Assembly: GCF_001680005.1 (NCBI RefSeq)
Contig: NC_033566.1
Location: 620,001-684,000 of the forward strand
Direction of reading: 5' to 3'
Length of the DNA: 64,000 nt
From: Plasmodium coatneyi
Lineage: Eukaryota; Apicomplexa; Aconoidasida; Haemosporida; Plasmodiidae
Below, piece after piece: positions 21,855-33,805 of this stretch (position 1 is its first letter; each line of letters starts with the position of its first letter). Below the pieces are notes generated by a model that did not search any database, was not told the origin of the DNA, and saw nothing but the letters and a program-made list of their open reading frames with translations. A program made the translations under genes and the position numbers.

Positions 21855-24736
21855 AATCAAAGAGATAGAGGCCGAAATGGCCAGGACCCAGAAGAACAAG
21901 GCGACAGAGGTAAGGGGGGCCATTACTAGACGTTTCACATTACCTGGTGGGCTGTTATGTCCTCCTGTGTATCCCTCCTTTAGTCTTTTTTCGTGCCCCT
22001 AACCGTATAACCCTGTCTGACCACCTCACATGTGCACCCTTTTTTTTAGTATCACTTGGGTCAACTGAAAGCTAAACTAGCCAAATATAGGTACATCGAT
22101 GCGGACATGGGGTCCCCATTTCTGTCTGAACAGGAGAAGGAGACGGATACCGTGAATGCACACCTCATCAGTGCTGCATGACGCTGCCGTGTTATGTACG
22201 CATGTCAGCATCCACCCAATTGGGTGTCCCAATTTAAAACACCTTTATTGAAACCACCTTATACCTTAGGTCACAGTTACTGGAGGCCCCCAAGGGAGGG
22301 AAGAAAGGCGAAGGCTTTGACGTGCAACGGTTAAGATGATGAGAGAGAAATAAGCAAAAGGAAAAAAAAAAATAAAATAATAAAATAATAACAATAACAA
22401 TAGCATAACGAATAAATGTACGTCGCCTAAACCAATGCGTGCATGACTCACGTCACTGTCCCCCCTCTTTTCCAATTTCAGACAAGGCGATGCGAGAATA
22501 TGCCTAATCGGATTTCCCTCAGTCGGAAAGTCGACGCTATTATCAAAAATAACGAGCACCACGTCGGAGATAGCCGATTATGAGTTTACCACCTTGACTT
22601 GCAAGCCAGGTGTGATTCGTAAAAATGCTCTCTCTTAGCAGAGGGGAGTGTGCTTATTAGATTGGTCAAAGATTTGTGTTAATCACTAGGATGCATGCCC
22701 AATAACTACTGCTACATTTTCTGAGCACTACATTTTTCTCGTAGGAATAATAAGTTACAAGGATTCTAAAATTCAGTTGCTCGATCTGCCTGGGATCATT
22801 CAAGGGGCTTCAGAGGGTCGTGGGCGCGGGAGACAAGTACGTATAAGAGAATACACACACATGTACATATATGTACATACCTGTTTAAGTGCACGGGATG
22901 GAAAATTTGCACGTCGTATGCACACATAACGTGGGTAAAATGTTTTATTTCGAATTTTTCGCTTTTTTCCCGTTCTTTACTCCCCCAGGTTATAGCTGTT
23001 GCCAAGTCGTGCGACATGATTATGATGATACTAGACGCAACGAGGGATAATAGTCAAAAAATAAAATTAGAAAAGTAATCTCATCTTTTTTACAACCTTC
23101 CTAAATAGTGTGTGACGAACCTATGGACATGTTAACATTGTTTGTCCCCCCCCTTTACCTTACCCAGCGAACTTAAAACTGTGGGCATACGAATAAACCA
23201 AGAGCCGCAAAGGGTAAGGGAAAATAAAAAGGAGAAAGAAAAAAAATGAACAAATGGATAGATTATTCTTCTTCATTCTGCAGTATGCCTACGCCTATTA
23301 TAACATGTGTTAATTTAGGAAACTATTTCAATTTTACCGATTGATTAATTTTTTTTAGATCACATTGACAAGGAAGAAGACCGGCGGCGTTGTTATAAAT
23401 AGCACTGTCCCGTTAACAAAGGTGAGCTATCTGAATAGGTCTTCCCGCAACCTGTGCACATATTTACAACGGAGCATGGTGCAGTGTATGTGTTGGCCGC
23501 CCATTTTGGGTAATTCCATTTTAATAATCCCCTTCTTTTCCCCTCCCCTCAGCTGGACAATAAGCTTATAATGAGCATTCTACACCAGTATAAAATACAC
23601 AACTGTAATTTGCTCTTCAATGAAGATGCAACGGTAAGAAGTGGAAGTGTGCAGATTTCGTTCAAATGCAAACATTCGTAATTCAGCATTAAATTTATTT
23701 CATTTTTTTTTTTTATTATAACACACAGGTTGACGATCTCATTGATATTATTGAGGGCAACAGAAAATACATTAAGTGCATTTATGTGTACAACAAAATT
23801 GATATGCTTCCCTTGGACGAAATTAACGCCATCGCGTCTGGGTAGGGGAGGAGGAAGGAAGAAATGCTTCCCCGTTAAATACGTATATGTGTGTATGTGG
23901 GCATACCCTTCTCTGTGTAGACGCGTACACATACAAACAGGTGAATACCTCTTTGTCTGCGCATGTTACACCCCCGTGCCGACTTCACCCTCTTCTCTTC
24001 GCAGCGAAAACACGGTGGTAATAAGTAGCAGCAAGTCGTGGAATTTGGACGTGCTAAAGGAGTATATATTTCAGAAATTGGAAATTATTCGCGTGTATAC
24101 CAAAGTACGCAAGGAAAAACCTGACTTTACGAATCCGATTACGTTAACTAGGCAACGGGGTGAGACCTTACGCGGGAAAAACTTAAGAAATAGTTCCACC
24201 AATCGGTGTTGCATGGAAGCAATGCTGCGTCCAAACGGTATGCCGCAAGTTTCCTAAAGGATGACAAAATTCGTCCATTCCCATTTGCCATTTTTTTTAT
24301 TTCCATTTCTACAGGAAGCCAGACTGTGGAGGCCGTGCTTAACCAAATTCATAAGGTAATTCGGCAGCGTTGATAACTGTACTGACTGTGTTCCACCCAT
24401 TTTATGACATATGCCAACACTGATAAATACCAATGCCATTACCTTTTTCTTTTAGGACATGATTAAGGATTTTAAATTTGCACTCGTTTGGGGAAGAAGT
24501 ACAAAGCACAATCCGCAAAGAGTAGACTTACGTACGTCAAAAATTGATTTGTACACCATTGCGCAAGCAGTTGCATTTGTTTATGCACAGACCGCGCATA
24601 AGTAGCTGTGTGCTGAAATGTGAACATTTGCCCATTTATACGTTTGCTCATTTTTCTTTTCTTTTTTTTTTTTTTTTTTTAACCAGATCACAAGCTAGCC
24701 GATGAGGACGTCATTCAGATTGCAAAAAATGGCTAG
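21738..24736 (+). CDS. DRG1: Developmentally regulated GTP-binding protein DRG1 (Obg/TRAFAC GTPase), 15 exons
   Basis: Exons from splice sites: 21738-21752, 21853-21909, 22050-22090, 22270-22329, 22482-22609, 22745-22836, 22989-23074, 23168-23213, 23359-23421, 23553-23633, 23729-23841, 24005-24159, 24315-24355, 24456-24531, 24687-24736. Together 1,104 nt, 367 aa, the length I recall for human DRG1. All introns are GT-AG and phases agree. Features: N-terminal helix IEAEMARTQKNKATE; Walker A/G1 GFPSVGKST; switch region YEFTTLT; G3 DLPGIIQGA followed by GRGRQ; G4 NKID; a C-terminal TGS domain from about residue 285 with FALVWGRSTKHNPQR and a DEDVIQIAK ending. Known role: translation-associated GTPase that acts with the DFRP1 partner on stalled ribosomes. 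Exon 1 codes only five residues and is followed by an intron with a T29 tract. Confidence 0.95.
21822..21850. repeat. Poly(dT) tract, T29, in DRG1 intron 1
   Basis: 29 T directly before the AG acceptor of DRG1 exon 2, serving as an extreme polypyrimidine tract. A second T run (21771-21788) lies near the start of the same intron. Confidence 0.9.
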
Positions 24737-25339
24737 CTAGAAAAAAAAAAAATACGCGCCATGTACAAACGTGCAAACAAATGAAGAATTTTTTTTTTTA
24801 ATGTCCTATTCTGTGCTATTGTTTCCATGAAACTGTAACGAATTCCACTTAGTGAACATTTGATGGGCTTTTTTCGAACCTCCCATTTGCATATGCATCA
24901 CCATTTAGATTGCATTTACTTTGAGTGTACATTTATTGCTGCACAGGTATGCTCCTGTGTACTGTACGCACACACTGTAGGTACCCTGGCTGATGACCAC
25001 CACCTACTTTTTGCTTTATGCCTTTTCGACTTTGTCCAACTAATCCCTCTTATGCGTTGCGCAAAAAAAGGGCTAATTTTCTTTTTTTAATTAAAAATTT
25101 GAACAAAAGTTTTGCTAAAGTTTTTTAATACACGTTAAAAATGGTGAGGAAGAAATGGGTAATGAATGAAAAAAGTTATGGCGTTCGTACGTATAAGCGG
25201 GGGCGTGTACATTTGTATGTCTATCTAGAGACAGCCGCTTTCTTCCGTTCTTTTTGGCTTATTTGTTCACAGTGTTGTCCATTTTGTTCTAATCTTGCCG
25301 CTTATTCATATGCACTCCGCACGTCTCGCTTCGCTAAAT
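24737..25339. other. Convergent intergenic region DRG1 / S13
   Basis: 0.6 kb between two gene ends facing each other, so expected to hold two 3' untranslated regions. No gene or repeat seen apart from short A/T runs. Confidence 0.5.
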
Positions 25340-25795
25340 CTATGCAATCAGTGCGCTAGCCGTGCTGGATTGGTACTTCCAGTTGGATGGCAACAACTTT
25401 TTTCTTTTGTAGTATCGGGAAATTCTGTGAATTTTCGATTCAGTTAAAATTAATCTAAATTTACAATCCTTATCCTTTTTGTTTTTTTCAAGATGCTTTC
25501 TCATGGATACGGCCTTTTTTATTAAAAAGTACAAATCCTCTGGAATGGTTGTGGCAACTCCATGGGCTCTTAATATTCTGAGGATTTTATTTCCTGTAAC
25601 GGCCTTGACTTGGGGAATTCCATAGTTGTCTCTTAATGTAGCACCAATTTGGGATGGGGTTTGTCCTTTCTTGGCCAATTTAATTATCGCATCTTCAATT
25701 TCAGATGGCTTCTGTTTCAACCAACTTGGTTGTTTCCTTTTGTATGGAATGGTAGAGCTGGAAATACCTTTTCCCTTACCGTACATACGACCCAT
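25340..25795 (-). CDS. RPS13: 40S ribosomal protein S13 (uS15)
   Basis: 151 aa, single coding exon, ATG at 25793-25795. It has the family's usual length and shows the eukaryotic S13 sequence throughout: MGRMYGKGKGIS start, PSWLKQKPSEIEDAIIKLAK, GQTPSQIGATLRDNYGIPQV, GNKILRILRAHGVA, PEDLYFLIKKAVSMRKHLEK, ESKIHRISRYYKRKKLLPSNW. It is a core small-subunit protein that binds 18S rRNA. Ten bases upstream of the ATG lies a strong splice acceptor (TTTTTTCTTAACAG read on the minus strand), so the transcript very probably has a leader intron reaching 26272. The upstream side faces the 5.4 kb region before the YOP1-like gene. Confidence 0.97.
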   Translation of the reverse strand: MGRMYGKGKGISSSTIPYKRKQPSWLKQKPSEIEDAIIKLAKKGQTPSQIGATLRDNYGIPQVKAVTGNKILRILRAHGVATTIPEDLYFLIKKAVSMRKHLEKNKKDKDCKFRLILTESKIHRISRYYKRKKLLPSNWKYQSSTASALIA

Positions 25796-25805
25796 TGTGT
25801 TCGGC

Positions 25806-26272
25806 TGTTAAGAAAAAAGGGGGTGCATACAATATGTTCACATATAGTAGGTAAATATATATATACCATCAAAAATGGCCATATCGATATGTGCGCTCTG
25901 CCGTACGCGTTGGCGCATTTGTTTATCTCTCTACAGTCGGCATGGTACTCCCTCCAATTAACTTTACAAACGCGAAAAAAAAAATACGGCAAAGGGAAGC
26001 ACAGCTTTGGCTGGCTTGCTGGAAATGTATTCTCTATATAAACACAAATAGTAACATAACTGTGCTTTCCCTCCAAATTATGTAAGATCGCACATATGTA
26101 CGCTCAGGCCGCCCAGATATTTAGCATACATTCACGCAGATAATGTGGCCCACAGTTTCGCATTAATGTGTTGTAAAATATTATACTATGTAGATGACTA
26201 CGAATGTAGATACGCACGGAAGTACGGCGCTATGTTAGGCCGTCGTTTTTTTTAATCACATTTCTCACTTAC
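25806..26272 (-). other. Leader (5'UTR) intron of S13
   Basis: On the minus strand a perfect donor (AAG|GTAAGTGAG, at 26273/26272) and a pyrimidine-rich acceptor (TTCTTAACAG at 25806) bracket 467 bp just upstream of the S13 start. Ribosomal protein genes often carry such introns. It contains an imperfect hairpin (25993-26004 with 26060-26072). The intron is inferred from splice sites only. Confidence 0.65.
25993..26072. repeat. Imperfect inverted repeat inside the S13 leader intron
   Basis: AGGGAAGCACAG (25993-26004) pairs with CTGTGCTTTCCCT (26060-26072): 12 base pairs with one bulged base, enclosing a 55-base loop. It could fold in either strand's transcript. No C/D boxes were found, and no H/ACA pattern is clear. 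Confidence 0.55.
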
Positions 26273-26273
26273 C

Positions 26274-29200
26274 TTAATAATACGAAAGGTTCCAAATGAT
26301 GGGTTTGGTTTATTATAAATAAACGTACGTAAAAATGGCTTGTTACTCTTCTTTTGGGCTCGCGAAATGTTCACAGCTTTGTTTTTTCAACTGCTAATTT
26401 GAAGAAAAGTAAAAATCCTTTCGTTGCGTGGATATATTTTTTTCTTTTATGTTTTATTGAAAAATTAACAAACAGGTTCTCGTACGTAACGCATACCTTT
26501 TTTTTTTACTTTTCGTAACAATTTTTTTTTATAAATTTTTGTATTCCCTACTAAAATTGTTGAACACTCCCGTGGGGGGGAAAATGAACAAAATGTTTCT
26601 TATTTTTACCCCGTACATACATCATATATACGTGCGTAATTAGCTGTGGCAACTCCGTGCTACTTGCAAATGTTCCCCATTTAACGCACGCGGCTGTTGA
26701 GAAAAAGGTTTATTTGCAGCCTCGCAATGGGGGGAAAACTTGTAATTGTAGTATGTCGCCTATCCAATTGTACGTATAACTTAACTGTTCATTTTTGCTC
26801 ATTTTTATGCGCATAATTTCCCTGGGCATATTTTGCTAGTGTGACGGTACCCCGTTGCTCTTCCTCCTAACCGCGTGCCTTACCCCTCGACGAAAATGCA
26901 AGGACTGCATTGTTGGAACGTGGCGTTACGCTTATATTTTTTCTTTTTATTTTTTCGCCCCCAGTGGGGTGACCTAGGGGTACGGGGATGCGCTTAACCG
27001 GATAATACGAACATGGCGCTATGGCGGCAAAGAAAAAAAAACATTTTATATGCCTTTTTTAGCCCTGCAAAATTGGAACTTTTTTTTTTTTTATAACCCA
27101 TCCGTAATAATGAATTTTTTCCCCTCATTATGCTGTAAAATAGATAAGCTAAAAATATGTTTTTTTTAGCAGCTTCTATTTTGTAGGAGAAGGCTTCCAT
27201 AACGCTGTTACCAAAGTGGGCATATATGGGTGAGAAAAAATATGCTGAAAATGTATGCGTGACCCCGTGTGTATACATATATATATTAGGGCGGAAAAAA
27301 AAATAAATAAAGCCATATTTCTGTTTATGTACATTTTTAACAGTTTCGCATGGTATCTCGTTTATGCATGCACTATTATGTGTTACCCCATTTGGGGGGA
27401 GTGATTTTATTTGAAAAGTTGAAAGAATCGTATAGTTTGCTTAAAAGGCCATACACTTTGCGCAAGTCATGTGCGTACTGGATATTTCCTTTCCCTGGAT
27501 GTGATCATTTTTTGTCCAAACCATTGTTTAACATGACGTGAAAGCAGCGGAAAAATTGAAGCTACAGTGCAATGCTACACATGTGGGGACGGGTTGTTTA
27601 CGAAAGGGAAGTGACGAGACGGAACATAGCGTAACGTGACAAAGTGGAAATTTACGGCTTCCCCTTAGACAACAAAAAAGAATAGAAATGAAATCACAAT
27701 TTTGCACGTTTGCAAACACGCACTTCACTTTTTTTTACTCATTCCTCCCATGGAGTGAATTCAGATGACTCTTCTTTGGCACATGTGCCTGTCCTGTACT
27801 TTTCGCATGACGTATTTATTTAACGCCCGTAGTGGTTAATAATAGCTTGGAAAGTAAAAAAAAGTGTATGATAAGTATCATTTGGAATAATTTTCCCGTT
27901 GTTCCCCCTCCCGACCCTGCGTACAAAACTCCTTTCGACGCCATAAAAAAATGCCACACATCATGTGTTGCTAAGAACGGCGAAAATTGGAAAAACCTTA
28001 AAATCCAACATCACGTAGGTATTTTATTTTTTCAAAGTGCAATTTAAATAGAAAAGGACTTTTTTATTTATTCGCTGTATTCCCATCGACTATCAAAGTA
28101 TCGTAAAAATAATAAAAAAAAAAAAAAAAAAGCGACGTAAAAAAGGATGCGATTTCTTTTTCTATTTCAAATGCTATAAAAGAATAGGGAAATGGTGAAG
28201 AAGCATAATATCTTTTTTAACTTTGAGAAAGGGGACTCCCTCCCTGTCTGCTCACGAAACGGGAAAGATTACACCGGCGCGGTGATGACCACATATTCCT
28301 GGCACACATCCTTCATGTGATGATGCGCATGGCTCTACGGGGACACTCAAAATTGCTCCTTCTTTACAACCTCCCTAAAGTGACCACTGCTAGGGTGTAC
28401 ACTTCAACGGGGTTCATGTAGTAAGAAAAAGATTCTTACTTCTAATGCTCAGCTTTCCTCCACATGATGGGTTTTCCCCAAGACAACCAAACAATTCACA
28501 ATCGTGCTACGACGAAGTGACACGCAACTGCACAGAGGCAGCTGCACGTATGACTTAACCGGATGGTGTTATGAAGTTGCATGGCATTCACCAACCATCC
28601 GTTATGTGGTCAGTTCTTTCGGATGGCCTTTCTACAGTGGATTGGCAACACATTTTATGGGAAACAAACAACTGCCCCACTGGCATAACGCATATAAGGT
28701 GAGGGTACCATGGGGGGAAGGAGAAAGGCTAGTGCAGGCTAAGCCTATACCATACCACCACAAGTACAGAGGTCAAAATTGACATGAAGTAGTTACCTTG
28801 TTAATCACTATGACATATTCGCGCCTACATATTCAGAATAGGCAGGGGGGTGAAGAATCCTCCGCTTTGCATGTCCAAAGACTGGATAATCCATAAAACC
28901 GATTGTTTAAAGCTACCCATGGAAATGCCAAAAAAGGAGTGACAAAAAACCAAAGAAATAGGACAAGAGGCAATTCCTTTTTCCACTTCTATTTTGTCAT
29001 CCTCCTTTGAGCTTTCAACATTTTCTTTTTGTGCATGAAATGACAATCGTAAAGGAACATCTCCACTGGTGGGATTTACCCAATTGCGCGCTTCACTATG
29101 GTTCGGCTATTTCGCCTACTACGCGAAACGACCACATGGGGGAAAGATACAAACGGGGAAAACCTTCTCGCCGTTCCCTTATGCGTGATTAAAATAGGTA

Positions 29201-30195
29201 CCTCAGGGTTCGTTCTGCTGGTGTATACGTATGCGTGTACAAGTTTGCCTTTTTTTTTTTTTTTTTTTTTTACCCCCTTATGAGTTCTTCCACGGGGGTT
29301 AAACATCGGAGTGAAGACAAATGGACAGGTGAAACTTCCCTTCTTTAACATATTTGCGTAAACGGGAGAAAAACCATGAAAGGTATATCCGCTTAACCGG
29401 TAAGTCGATTATCCCCAAGAGATGACGGAGCGGGGAAGTGGGTACAAAGTGGGGACTTACATGTGGCATGAAATGATACATACACATATAGGCTCAATTT
29501 AATCCGTCCTCGGGGAGGACAAAAAAAATATATATATATATGCTCACCACTGCTACGCGTACTTTACGATAATCCGCATGCCAACCATAAGTACATTTAC
29601 AATAAATACGTATGTTGGTACAATTTATGGTAATTGTACAGCTCTGGTGTTGGACCTGCCAAATGTAATGGGGGCGGGAAAATAAAATTAACTTGGCCTC
29701 CCCAACTGATGAACAAACAAATTAATGACTGATCTCTTAGACGAGCAACGTGACACACATGCCTCCTTTTAAGTGTTTTTACTAAAAAGGGGAGGGAATT
29801 ATAATTTTATTTAACATTCCTCCGTGTGCATACGTGCATATATATACGCATACATGTTTCCCTTTCGCGGAGCCATGGTCTTTTCCTTTTAATTAAACCA
29901 AAACGGTAAAGCAGAAGGGGGCAAAAAAAAAAAAAAGGCGAAATGGATAAGCGCAACGAAGAATAAAAAATGGCGCGGAAAAAATAAATACAACCCAAAA
30001 AATGCAAAAGAACGAATAAATGAATTCCCTACTTCAATTTAATATCTTCCGTTTTTTCATAAAAAAAATTTTTGTGACAAAATTAAAAATAAAAAAATTC
30101 CAAGTTGTCAATTTTTTTTTTTTTTTTTTCTTTTTCCTATTAGAAAGGTGAAGAAGTAAAAATACATTTTAATTTTACGTATATTCCCCCACCGG

Positions 30196-30226
<31 letters not shown>

Positions 30227-31706
30227 ATTTGTGACGGAATTTTCAGTACGTATAATGTATAATTACGTTTGAGAATATCGCAGTTAAAAATATTTGTGAT
30301 TTTACCAATTTAAATTTACCATTTAAAAAAACATGTGAATCTTTAGTATATTCACTTTGCCATGCAAAGGCTCCCCGCGCGAACTCTTCACCTTTGCCAT
30401 TTTTCTGACCAACCAGAACATATACCATTCGTATGAACTCTTTCGCGGGAACATTTTTATTAGTTGAATGTAACCTTAACTTTTAGTTTTTCCTTTTTTT
30501 GTATCATGATTGGAAATATCCTTTCCTTGATGTTTTGAATCCTCAGAAGAGCCCTCCAAAAAGTAAAACGATCCCCCTAACGTTTCTTTCTATGCAGCAT
30601 TTAGCGAGTTAGGTTTTTCAAGGTAAGCTTAAAGGCGCATCATCGTACTTTGCGCGCGTGGATGCGCATACAGATAAAGAGCGTCTGCCAACACGAATGC
30701 GGGATCACCAATTGTGAGCATAACACGCCAATTATGAGGCGCGATATTCAAATTGGGGGCGAGTGAGAATATTGCCCGAACATACATATGCCCCCCCTGC
30801 ATGCCCATTTTTCCAAACCCTTTTTGCGTACTCCCTGCGTGCTCCTTTGCCCATTCGCACCGTTTGCCCAACCCATGGAGGGTGACGAATGGACGGTACT
30901 TGTTGAGTGAAATGGGTAAAGGGTCATTTCAATGGCCTAAGTTCGTGCGGACACAGGCCTAGCACATGCACCGATCTCAATGGTCACGTATGTATTTTGT
31001 GCTCGAGTAGATATGCCCCCTACGTGACATTCACCAGGTGACACGCTTGGTTGACCGCTTTGCATTTTTTTCAGCACAAGTTTTCAACACATTGAACGTT
31101 TGGTCTGTATTCATATATATATTCTTTCGTTTTCACCCGGGGCGAATATTTATTTCTTACGTGTTGTACATTGGAAGTGCGTTCTGATTAAACACCATCC
31201 GCTTGCATGCGCCATTTGTCCACAACGCCATTTCGCCATTTCTATTTAACAGAAGTATATGCCCCACTTTTGTGCATATAAAGTTAAACGTTACCATAGC
31301 CTGTTTAACTGCATGGGGTACTACATCATCCTTGAGCTTTCTCCTTCATGTTCATGATAAATGAAATTGATGTGTGTACGGTTCCAGTTTTCATGATCCC
31401 CCCTGTGCGTATATAATTGTGTGTTCCCTCATCCCGATAAGGCAGTCACGCTGAATTATTATGACTTTTTTTATTTTTATTTTTTCCTCTTTCCATTGAC
31501 ACCCCCCCTTGCAGATATAGGACCATTGCGTTTTAACATAACTACACTTGTGAGGGCGGTACAGAGAAACCAGTTAACGCATAGATCACAAGCAGAAAGA
31601 AGCGAGCCCCGTCTACGTGTGTCACCTCACTTCCTCTTCCACTTTTCTCATTTTATTTCCTTCCCCCTTCAAACGTCAAACTTCAAACATATCCACCTTG
31701 AGCAAA
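26274..31706. other. 5.4 kb divergent intergenic region between S13 and YOP1-like genes
   Basis: Largest gene-poor stretch of the window. Both flanking genes start at its edges and point outward. It contains an A29 run (30196-30224), T runs near 29255 and 30113, a small AT microsatellite near 29528-29541, and one TGCATGCA octamer near 27366 (the motif reported for the sporozoite AP2 factor). Open frames are below 95 codons, mostly lack ATG, and resemble nothing. No tRNA or snoRNA signature is clear. It must contain two promoters and may hold non-coding transcripts or small spliced genes that I cannot see. Confidence 0.5.
30196..30224. repeat. Poly(dA:dT) tract, A29
   Basis: Run of 29 A in the divergent S13/YOP1 region, with a T run about 80 bp before it (30112-30130). 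Confidence 0.9.
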
Positions 31707-32168
31707 ATGGGGCTACACATATTTCCCAAAAAGATTATGCACCTGATAAATTTAATCGTGTCGATAATATGCCCAGCAATAAAAACGTACAACTTGCTAG
31801 TAAATAAAAAAGATAAGCCACAAGATGAGTTCGTTCAGTATATCCACTTCCTCACCTACTGGATTATGTACTCTCTGTATACGTACCTGGAATCCATTTT
31901 CATAGTTCACTTAACCAATTATATTCCTTTTTATTCAGAATTAAAGGTGGCCTTTTTTTTTTGGTTATATAGTGACACCTTCCAGGGCGCTGGCTATATT
32001 TATTTTAAATGGATCGAAAAGAATTACGCTCCTTTGGATAAAAAATTGTGTGAATTACTGCACGATAAGATCCCCAAAAATTTGGTCAATATGTTTTACT
32101 TTGAAAAATCCAACAAAAAAATACACAACAAAATTAAGAGCATTGTCTCCAAGAAGGATTTGTACTGA
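31707..32168 (+). CDS. TB2/DP1/HVA22 (YOP1/REEP5-like) ER membrane-shaping protein
   Basis: 153 aa from ATG 31707. The frame is open further up, but without an upstream ATG. The family core is clear: a first hydrophobic hairpin at about 10-30 (MHLINLIVSIICPAIKTY), then FVQYIHFLTYWIMYSLYTYL (about 44-63), a second hydrophobic hairpin with IPFYSELKVAFFFWLYS (about 75-92), and FQGAGYIYFKWIEKNY, corresponding to the family's TQGA..IY segment. Known role of YOP1/REEP5/HVA22 proteins: wedge-like hairpins that curve ER tubules, partnered with reticulons and atlastin-type GTPases. The length is typical. No targeting signal other than the hairpins is seen. Confidence 0.88.
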   Translation: MGLHIFPKKIMHLINLIVSIICPAIKTYNLLVNKKDKPQDEFVQYIHFLTYWIMYSLYTYLESIFIVHLTNYIPFYSELKVAFFFWLYSDTFQGAGYIYFKWIEKNYAPLDKKLCELLHDKIPKNLVNMFYFEKSNKKIHNKIKSIVSKKDLY

Positions 32169-33805
32169 GCGTTTTGATTTGAAGGGGGTACAAGCGACGT
32201 TGTGCGGGACAGCCACGTAGAACGCGCAAAAAAAAAAAAAAAAAAAATGTGTGAATAATGAAAGAAACTGCAAATGGTGGGGTAGTAAAAAGTTGTACAT
32301 GTGAGAGGCAGTTCCTCGTTTGGCAGGTGATCATCATCTGGAAGATAGAAACTCAAATCGAGTTAGACGTTTCTTTCCCCTTTTAACGAATCCACACACA
32401 TTGCCAAGTTAAATCCGTAAATAGCCCAGTTTAACTGTTAAGTAAATATATGTGATGTAGTTAAAGATTGTACTTACGTCCAATACCACCGCAGAAGGAA
32501 CGTGCACGCACTGTATATTGTGTGTCAGCATGGTCCGGTGATTACTCAAAACGGAACACACCTTAGCCCAGTTCATCACAACATAACGCGTTCATATCGA
32601 TGTATGAGGAAAAAACCCTGCAATTTCAAGAAGAATGAATATATTCACAATATATGTATATCCCCGATTAGGTTTTTTCATTTCTCATTTTTATGAGTTC
32701 ATATATGTATCCTCTTTTTTTTCTTTTTTTTTTTTTTCCCATTTTTGCAGCATACATTTTATATAGCTGCCCTTTTTTCTCCCATTTATAACCATTTAAA
32801 ATGAAAATATTAATCATGCGAAAAAAAATGACCAAGGAATATGTGAACATATTTATGTGTATGTGTCCACGGAATGTGATATATTGTATATACGTGTTGT
32901 CTACATGTGTACGTTTGGATGTGTGTGCAGGCTACGCGCCCGCGCATATGTGAATGACCATTTTAGCAGCTATGGAATGCATAAACCTTTCTGCGCTGCG
33001 TGTGTATGCCTATATATACGTACGCACAGGTGTATAGATATATGCATGCTTATGATATAATTATATTTGTTGTAATGTTTCCTTTTGTTGCAAAAATGTG
33101 TCATTCTATTTTTTTTTAATTCATTCATAATATGAAGAACTTCACTGTTTTTAATTTTTTTTTTCAAAACAATTACCCCTAAATATATTTGTGCAAATAT
33201 ATAGAACATTTTTTTCTTCCTTTAAGAAAGTGCACACTTTCGATGAGGAGCAAGTACCGTCGCCGCATTATAATGACGAAGTTTACACACTGTTAATCCG
33301 GAAGATAGACAAAAAATATATATATGCCAAACTGTGGAACGGATTATCCCCCTAATTCATATGACCACACATTTGAATACACTTAATTGGCATTTGAATT
33401 TTCCCCCCAGTCAGTCTGGAAAAAAAAAAAAAAAAAAAAATAGCCTCCTCTGGGTATACATTGCCAACAATGTAACTGAGGAGGGGTCCACAGAAAAAAG
33501 GCAAACATTTGGCTAGACCATTTTTCGAATCACGCCGGTGAGCAGTCCCACTGCGTCGCGCTCGCATATGTATCTGTACACACATGCGCATGTATGTATT
33601 TATGTATATATGTGTGTATATATGTATATATATGCGAACGCGTTTTAGCGCGCCATGATGACCGCAGTTATCCAAATGGTGCGTCCTTTGGATGTGCATG
33701 ACGTACATCCACATGACAAAATAGCGGGAGAACCAGCAGGGTGCTATGCGAAAAGAGACACGGCAGACGACGCACCAATAGACGCAACAACCCATGATGG
33801 ATGCG
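32169..33805. other. Convergent intergenic region YOP1-like / CCCH gene
   Basis: 1.6 kb between two gene 3' ends. It contains two stretches of alternating purine-pyrimidine sequence (TG/TA/CG steps) at about 32850-33050 and 33565-33650, and A runs at 32227-32247 and 33420-33440. No coding sequence recognised. Confidence 0.5.
33565..33650. repeat. Alternating purine-pyrimidine (TG/TA) tract
   Basis: Nearly continuous TG, TA and CA dinucleotide steps just beyond the 3' end of the CCCH gene. Simple-sequence DNA of this type can adopt Z-form and is length-variable. Confidence 0.6.

Noticed and set aside
28270..28330. Possible C/D snoRNA (two GTGATGA-like boxes)
   Set aside because: No CTGA D box or short terminal stem is found at the right distance.
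28504..28782. 92-codon frame in the S13/YOP1 gap
   Set aside because: It begins at GTG, not ATG, and its composition is unlike the confirmed genes here.
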